Made by a program: the position numbers and the translations under genes
The notes under the pieces: generated by a model
Told to the model about the DNA's origin: nothing
The model's database searches: none
The model's input: the letters and a program-made list of their open reading frames with translations, nothing else
DNA from: Nostoc edaphicum CCNP1411
GTDB taxonomy: Bacteria; Cyanobacteriota; Cyanobacteriia; Cyanobacteriales; Nostocaceae
Assembly (NCBI RefSeq): GCF_014023275.1
Contig: NZ_CP054698.1
Span: 1,550,001 to 1,614,000, forward strand
Length of the DNA stretch: 64,000 nt
Direction of reading: 5' to 3'
Part shown: positions 58,923-64,000 of the stretch, one piece after another
Position numbering within the stretch: the first letter of the stretch is position 1
How the letters are laid out: every line of letters begins with the position of its first letter

Positions 58923-60500
58923 GTGAATATGGAACTTATGGATGGCAATCGCCTCTTAGCAAATCGGTGCAGACGGCGGAGTTTTTTGTTGGGTGCAGGA
59001 TTCTTAACGGGGTTAACAATCGCTAGCCAATGGCATCCAGTATCAGCTAACTCAAGGTTTTCTGGCTATCCATTCAGTCTTGGTGTTGCCTCTGGCGACC
59101 CTTTACCGGATGGTGTTGTTATTTGGACACGACTGGCTCCAAATCCACTTTTTGGAGGTGGAATGCCACTCGTAAATGTCCCAGTGCGGTGGCAAGTTGC
59201 CCTTGATGAAAACATGAGACAGGTGGTGCGTCGAGGAACAGTGCTGGCGACACCAGAATTAGCACACTCAGTTCACGTTGATGTCCGTGGACTAGACCCT
59301 GACCGTTGGTACTGGTATCAATTTCAAGCTGGTAGAGAAGCTAGCCCCATTGGACGGACTCGCACAGCACCAGCATTTTATAGCTATACCCAACAACTGA
59401 ACTTTGCTTTTGTCTCCTGTCAAGACTGGCAAAATGGCTACTATACGGCTTATCGACATTTGGCTGAGGAAAATCTCGACCTTGTGGTTCATCTGGGTGA
59501 TTACATCTACGAATACGGGCCACAGTCTGGTGGGCCGCGCCAGCATAATAGTCCAGAAATAATTACTCTTAAAGACTACCGCGATCGCCACGCCCTGTAC
59601 AAAACTGACTTGAATCTCCAAGCTGCTCATGCGGCTTTTCCTTGGATTGTCACTTGGGATGATCATGAAGTTGACAATAACTACGCCAACTTAATCCCCG
59701 AAGATAACCAAACCCAAGAGGCTTTTAGGAAGCGGCGAGCCAATGCGTACCAGGCTTACTATGAACACATGCCTTTACGTCGGTCTTCATTGCCTAACGG
59801 CCCAGATATGCTGCTTTATCGGCGGTTCACCTACGGTAATTTGGCTGAGTTTAATGTACTAGACACCAGGCAATATCGCAGTGACCAACCTTGTGATGAT
59901 GGGCTGAAACCTCGCTGCCCCGAAGCTTTTGATACAAATGCTACGATGACTGGCTCAAAACAAGAGCAGTGGCTACAAAAAGGGTTAGACCAATCGCGAT
60001 CGCGCTGGAATGTGATTGCTCAACAGACTATACTAGCCGAGTACAATTTTAATAGTAATCCCGGTTTAGGTGTCTTCAATGTGGATCAGTGGGACGGTTA
60101 CGTGGCTGCACGTAATCGGCTCTTGAGTTTTTTAAACCAGCGCCAACCTTCTAATCCAGTGGTGATTACCGGAGACATTCATTCTAGTTGGGTAAACGAC
60201 CTAAAGCTTGACTTTAAGAACCCAAACTCACCGACGGTAGGCACTGAGTTCGTAGGAACTTCAATTACCTCTGACTTTCCTGCCCAATTCATTGCTCCAG
60301 TTCTAGCTTCCCTACCCAACAATCCCCATACCAAGTTCTTTGATGGTGCTTTCCGGGGATACGTCCGCTGCAAGCTTACCCCACAACGCTGGCAAAGTGA
60401 CTACCGCGTGGTATCGAGCATTGTTGACTTGAATGCTTCTATTAAAACCCTAGCTTCCTTTATAGTCCAAAACGGACAACCAGGAGCACATCTAAGTTAA
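58923..60500 (+). CDS. phoD: PhoD-family alkaline phosphatase with Tat signal
   Basis: PhoD is a secreted phosphodiesterase/phosphatase that needs calcium and iron. A twin-arginine leader (RCRRRSFLLGAGFLTGLT) lies near the N-terminus. Metal-binding stretches include FVSCQDWQNGYY, LDLVVHLGDYIYEYG, VTWDDHEVDNNY and VVITGDIHSSWVNDL. The 525-residue length fits. GTG at 58923 is the longest start; ATG at 58929 or 58938 are alternatives that keep the leader. The stop TAA belongs to a 150-base inverted-repeat element. Confidence 0.93.
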   Translation: MNMELMDGNRLLANRCRRRSFLLGAGFLTGLTIASQWHPVSANSRFSGYPFSLGVASGDPLPDGVVIWTRLAPNPLFGGGMPLVNVPVRWQVALDENMRQVVRRGTVLATPELAHSVHVDVRGLDPDRWYWYQFQAGREASPIGRTRTAPAFYSYTQQLNFAFVSCQDWQNGYYTAYRHLAEENLDLVVHLGDYIYEYGPQSGGPRQHNSPEIITLKDYRDRHALYKTDLNLQAAHAAFPWIVTWDDHEVDNNYANLIPEDNQTQEAFRKRRANAYQAYYEHMPLRRSSLPNGPDMLLYRRFTYGNLAEFNVLDTRQYRSDQPCDDGLKPRCPEAFDTNATMTGSKQEQWLQKGLDQSRSRWNVIAQQTILAEYNFNSNPGLGVFNVDQWDGYVAARNRLLSFLNQRQPSNPVVITGDIHSSWVNDLKLDFKNPNSPTVGTEFVGTSITSDFPAQFIAPVLASLPNNPHTKFFDGAFRGYVRCKLTPQRWQSDYRVVSSIVDLNASIKTLASFIVQNGQPGAHLS

Positions 60501-60646
60501 CGTGAGTTCGACAAGTCTTATTTGACCTCTCCCCCAACCCCTCTCCGACACGGAGAGGGGAGCAAAAGGCTGAATTTTTCGTTGCTTCTCCCTTTCTGTT
60601 TCGGAGAGGGAGGCTGGGAGGGAGAGGTTCATCGAACTCACGTTAA
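60497..60646. repeat. MITE-like element overlapping the phoD stop
   Basis: TTAACGTGAGTTCGA (60497-60511) and its exact inverse (60632-60646) bound a 150-base unit. Inside are CCTCTCCCCCAACCCCTCTC and GGGAGGCTGGGAGGGAGAGG, themselves inverted. No transposase is present. Confidence 0.8.
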
Positions 60647-60674
60647 GTTAAGCAAATCTCACAAGCAATCAACC

Positions 60675-60703
60675 AAACCCCCCAGATTCTATTTGGGGGG
60701 TTT
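60675..60703 (+). terminator. Terminator downstream of phoD
   Basis: AAACCCCCC (60675-60683) pairs with GGGGGGTTT (60695-60703) over an 11-base loop. Only a short T-run follows, so the strength is uncertain. Confidence 0.7.
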
Positions 60704-61251
60704 CAATATAGTATGAAATATGACTTTAACTATTAGAACATCCGTATTTTTTTGCTGTTTGGATATAGCAATCCTATCTGAGTTACAAAAACTGCAAGAG
60801 ACTTAAAAAAAATCGGAGAATATGAGAAATTCAGGAGTAGTGTACACTATATCAAGCTAGAAGCGATCGCCTGTTAGAGATTACACTGAATCGATCTTCC
60901 TAAAGAATTACTTTGGCATTTCTTTGCAATACTTAACTAAGTTCTAATTAAAAAAAGTGAACATAGATTAAAAATGATAACTAACATCATAATTTATTAA
61001 GTTCTTCAGGCTAAATTGAGAGTATGCTTAATAATTGAAATCTAGTTGATAATTTAAGTAACTAGGTGCAAATAGACTTAAACATTTGTTGAGTTTCTTA
61101 TACTTTGCCATTTGTTTGAGGGTTAAATACTAAAAAATAAAGTTTGTTTGTGCCTAATTACTAACTAGGTTGTCGAGCAAGGTGGTTAAAATCTGACCTC
61201 AGACAATTAATAACAGCGAAAACAAAAGTAAACTTAACAAAAATTCGTAAG
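60704..61251. other. AT-rich leader of the universal stress gene
   Basis: No gene is supported. A single GCGATCGC site is at 60864. Nothing else is recognisable. Confidence 0.45.
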
Positions 61252-62103
61252 ATGATAAAAAGAATTTTGCTAGCTGTATCGGGATTGGGACACGCAGAAG
61301 AAATGCTCAAAACCCTGAAAGAAATCCCTTCAATTCAATCTGCAAAAGTTACAATTTTGCATGTTGTTCAAGCACAAAGTACCGCTGCTACCATGACAAG
61401 TAAATGGGAAAATGGTGGTAAAATTCTGGCGAATGCCATTCAAACTTTAAACTTAGATCCTAGCGAGGTTTCTTCAATTTTGCGCGAAGGCGATCCCAAA
61501 GATGTAGTTTGCCAAGTAGCTGATGAAATCGACGCTGACTTGATTATTATGGGTTCACGCGGACTGAAGCGGCTGCAATCGATTTTATCAAACTCAGTCA
61601 GTCAGTATGTTTTTCAACTATCTTCTCGCCCCATGTTGCTGGTAAAAGATGATATTTATGTCAAAAGAATTAAGCGGATTATGGTGGCAATCGACAACTC
61701 TGATTCATCAAAAAACTGCTTGAAATTGGCACTGTTTCTACTGCGAGATATTCAGGGTGGCGAGTTAATTTTGGCAAATATTAGTACAGATTTAGGCGGT
61801 AAAAAATCGGAAATAACTCAGGTTAACTCAGACAAGAATCCAGTTTTGGCAGCCGCCGTTGCGGAAGCTGAAAAACAGGGTATCCAATCTCGTTCTTATA
61901 TCAGCAGTGGCAAACCCGGTGAAGAAATTTGTCGATTGGCAGAAGAGTTGAATATAGACTTATTATTACTCGGTTCTCCAGATCGCCGTCCATCCATCGC
62001 TAAGAGTTTTGTTGACATAGATAGACTCATTGGTTCTTCCTTGTCTGACTATGTTCGAGTTAATGCCACTTGTCCGGTATTGTTGGCTCGGACAATCGCT
62101 TAA
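61252..62103 (+). CDS. Tandem universal stress protein
   Basis: Two UspA-type domains follow each other (about residues 1-135 and 140-283). The first has the nucleotide-binding loop IMGSRGLKRLQSILSNSVSQ and starts IKRILLAVSGLG. The second starts IKRIMVAIDNSDSSKNCLKL and ends LLGSPDRRPSIAKS ... SSLSDYVRVNATCPVLL, where the glycine loop is altered. Such proteins bind ATP or cyclic nucleotides and act in stress survival; the trigger here is unknown. A convergent terminator separates it from psbM. Confidence 0.93.
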   Translation: MIKRILLAVSGLGHAEEMLKTLKEIPSIQSAKVTILHVVQAQSTAATMTSKWENGGKILANAIQTLNLDPSEVSSILREGDPKDVVCQVADEIDADLIIMGSRGLKRLQSILSNSVSQYVFQLSSRPMLLVKDDIYVKRIKRIMVAIDNSDSSKNCLKLALFLLRDIQGGELILANISTDLGGKKSEITQVNSDKNPVLAAAVAEAEKQGIQSRSYISSGKPGEEICRLAEELNIDLLLLGSPDRRPSIAKSFVDIDRLIGSSLSDYVRVNATCPVLLARTIA

Positions 62104-62239
62104 AGTAAATAGTGCTGTTAGCGGTAGCGGGGCGTTTAGCACGTGCTGAGTATAAGAATTGTTCTAATTAGGATAGTAAAGAAGCAAGATTTGTCTTGTG
62201 TTTAACTACTCAGCACTAAATTAACGGTTGATAAATAAA

Positions 62240-62266
62240 AACCCCTACACTATTGGTGCAGGGGTT
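62240..62266. terminator. Bidirectional terminator between usp and psbM
   Basis: AACCCCTACAC (62240-62250) pairs with GTGCAGGGGTT (62256-62266) with one mismatch. TTATTTATTTT follows on the plus strand and TTTTTATTTAT on the minus. Confidence 0.8.
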
Positions 62267-62287
62267 ATTTATTTTATACACAAACTC

Positions 62288-62404
62288 TTAACTATCTTTT
62301 CCACCTTCGCGGCTAGCAGTTTGGATGTAAAGAATTAGTAAAAACACAGCGGGGACGAGTACGAACAAAATGCTCGCTATGAACCCCAGGTCATTAACTT
62401 GCAT
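62288..62404 (-). CDS. psbM: Photosystem II protein PsbM
   Basis: PsbM is a one-helix subunit at the interface of the photosystem II dimer. The 38 residues are characteristic: [20 protein letters not shown], then [18 protein letters not shown]. The gene is too short for usual ORF cut-offs. It stands alone on the minus strand with a shared terminator. Confidence 0.96.
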   Translation of the reverse strand: MQVNDLGFIASILFVLVPAVFLLILYIQTASREGGKDS

Positions 62405-62918
62405 GGCAAGAAAACCTCTCTTGAATTTCCAGTCAACAACATTAGGATAGCATCATAGATGACAGAGTTATACCAATTCAAAATTCAAAATTCAAAATTC
62501 AAAATTCAAAATGAGTAAACTCAATTTTGGTAAGTATTTTGACTACTGACTGGATACAAATTGTGAAAACGTGAACTACTCAGACCTGCCTACGGCTGAA
62601 GTCTGAGCTTCCCAATTCATCGGGAACAGCCTTAAAAACTCCGCAGTTTTTTTGGTCTTACATTCCCTCCAAGGGCAGGAGTCCTGGTTCCCAAGACCCA
62701 AATTTTTTACTTGCAACATATACCTAATTAGCTTGGTTTTCGCTTATGGCATTGATGGTCAAGATATTAAGTATCTTACCAGGAAAACAAGCAGGATTCG
62801 TCATCCATAAGCGAATTTGTTTTGACTCTTCGTTTAAAATCAATTCTAGATGCAATCCTCAACCCCCGCTATTCATCCCCATCCTACTAAGAGTTGAGGG
62901 TGGGGACTTCCGGTACTG
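62405..62918. other. Intergenic region with TTTTGAA array and an IS-end-like hairpin
   Basis: CAAAATT heptamers occupy 62475-62512. From about 62570 to 62700 stand CTCAGAC (62579-62585) with GTCTGAG (62601-62607), then GCTTCCCAATTCATCGGGAA and GGAGTCCTGGTTCCCAAGAC. This style of hairpins resembles the ends of IS200/IS605-type elements, but no transposase or TnpB is present. Confidence 0.45.
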
Positions 62919-63215
62919 TTAAGGTTTTGTGACTACGCTAACTGAGCCATTCACTAAAGTTTGACAGGCAAGGCGGTAATTTTCTGGCTTTTTCTTGAAT
63001 TTCCGGTTTTCTACGTCTGTGCGGGGGGAAAGATTTTCTAATCCTTCAACTATCTCGACAACGCAAGTACCACATTGACCATTACCACCGCAATTGGTCA
63101 TCTTGCCAATGAATGTATATATATCAATCCCATTTTGTATCGCCTTGAGCCGGAGATTAGCACCATCTGCCGCCACTACTTCTTTATTTTCTTTAACGAA
63201 CTTGATATTACCCAT
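62919..63215 (-). CDS. [2Fe-2S] ferredoxin
   Basis: The plant-type cluster ligands are in [16 protein letters not shown], with the fourth cysteine in [12 protein letters not shown] start at [13 protein letters not shown] (63215), preceded by AAGGAGGAATC as a good ribosome site; this gives 98 residues. The spacing C-x5-C-x2-C matches ferredoxins of the short-loop type, different from the main photosynthetic PetF (C-x4-C-x2-C), so it is probably a specialised electron carrier. The partner is unknown. Confidence 0.92.
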   Translation of the reverse strand: MGNIKFVKENKEVVAADGANLRLKAIQNGIDIYTFIGKMTNCGGNGQCGTCVVEIVEGLENLSPRTDVENRKFKKKPENYRLACQTLVNGSVSVVTKP

Positions 63216-63352
63216 AACTGATTCCTCCTTGACTCTAAGCTTGGCTTTCAAGGCTTCATATTGACATGGCTTGATTCACATCTTATTTATTATATTAATT
63301 CATTACAAAATATTAATAAATATTAACTTTATAAAAGATGGCATCACAAAAA

Positions 63353-63377
63353 TAGGACAGGTAGAGTACCTGTCCTA
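63353..63377 (-). terminator. Terminator of psbK
   Basis: TAGGACAGGTA (63353-63363) pairs perfectly with 63367-63377 over GAG. On the minus strand the stem is followed by TTTTTGTG. It lies 22 bases after the psbK stop. Confidence 0.85.
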
Positions 63378-63398
63378 TAAATTGAAAAATAGATTAAC

Positions 63399-63536
63399 TT
63401 ACCTAAATCCCACGGCTGCTTGCCAAACAAAGGCAAGCAACAAGAAGAATACAGGGATGACTGGGAGAACGTCCACCAAAGGATCAAAGATTTGGTAAGC
63501 TTCAGGCAGTTTTGCTAATAAAAGTGCTGCTTCCAT
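63399..63536 (-). CDS. psbK: Photosystem II protein PsbK
   Basis: PsbK is a one-helix photosystem II core subunit. The 45-residue precursor [45 protein letters not shown] contains the conserved mature start KLPEAY; the first eight residues are removed. It follows tgt by 89 bases on the same strand, a gene order seen in other cyanobacteria, and has its own terminator. Confidence 0.96.
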
Positions 63537-63625
63537 GTTTGTTTAAATCCACCTATCCAACACAGCTTTCATAATTGAGAAGTATCTTAACATGGTTTGG
63601 TCATTTGTCATTGGTCATTAATACC

Positions 63626-64000
<375 letters not shown>

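Overview
The window is chromosomal DNA of a filamentous, Nostoc/Anabaena-type cyanobacterium. The evidence is three photosystem II small subunits (PsbZ, PsbM, PsbK), the phycobilisome-degradation protein NblA, very frequent GCGATCGC (HIP1) palindromes, arrays of heptanucleotide tandem repeats (STRR) between genes, short palindromic dispersed repeats, and a Kdp locus of the cyanobacterial type with a truncated KdpD.

Layout. Positions 1-6300 form a decayed accessory island: a TniQ/TnsD fragment, a broken ISAs1-like element, the C-terminal half of a DUF499 defence-associated ATPase, and an intact, translationally coupled three-gene cassette led by a TIGR04255-family protein. Positions 6800-15160 are mostly housekeeping (ruvC, yvcK-like, tsaE, a patatin lipase, pyrC, lepB, a MOSC protein). 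Positions 15700-24860 hold a signalling block: a hybrid Cache histidine kinase, a REC-GGDEF-EAL protein, a REC-kinase, and a NarL-type regulator with a membrane kinase. Positions 25319-31673 are kdpA-kdpB-small subunit-kdpC-kdpD(N). Positions 31678-48284 mix carotenoid cleavage, folate/biopterin transport, a PEP-CTERM protein, anmK, a glycosyltransferase, a Ser/Thr kinase, nblA, a PP2C phosphatase, an ABC1/UbiB kinase and an ABC-F ATPase. Positions 48600-51930 are a second accessory patch: a DUF433 pseudogene, a Uma2 gene split by an IS630-family element, and hicBA. Positions 51985-64000 are core again: a DHH-CBS-nucleotidyltransferase fusion, psbZ, ribH, tRNA-Gly, a ProA-like protein, phoD, a universal stress protein, psbM, a ferredoxin, psbK and the end of tgt.

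How it fits together. The Kdp pump genes lie divergently from a kinase/regulator pair and lack a full KdpD kinase. The three large signalling genes form one probable unit around a c-di-GMP enzyme. A theme running through the window is repeat DNA entering reading frames: intergenic-type repeats lie in frame inside two histidine kinases and the nucleotidyltransferase, small repeats break the ISAs1 transposase, and palindromic elements begin at the stop codons of two genes. The least explained coding unit is the three-gene cassette at 4450-6289. The ProA-like protein lacks the expected catalytic cysteine.
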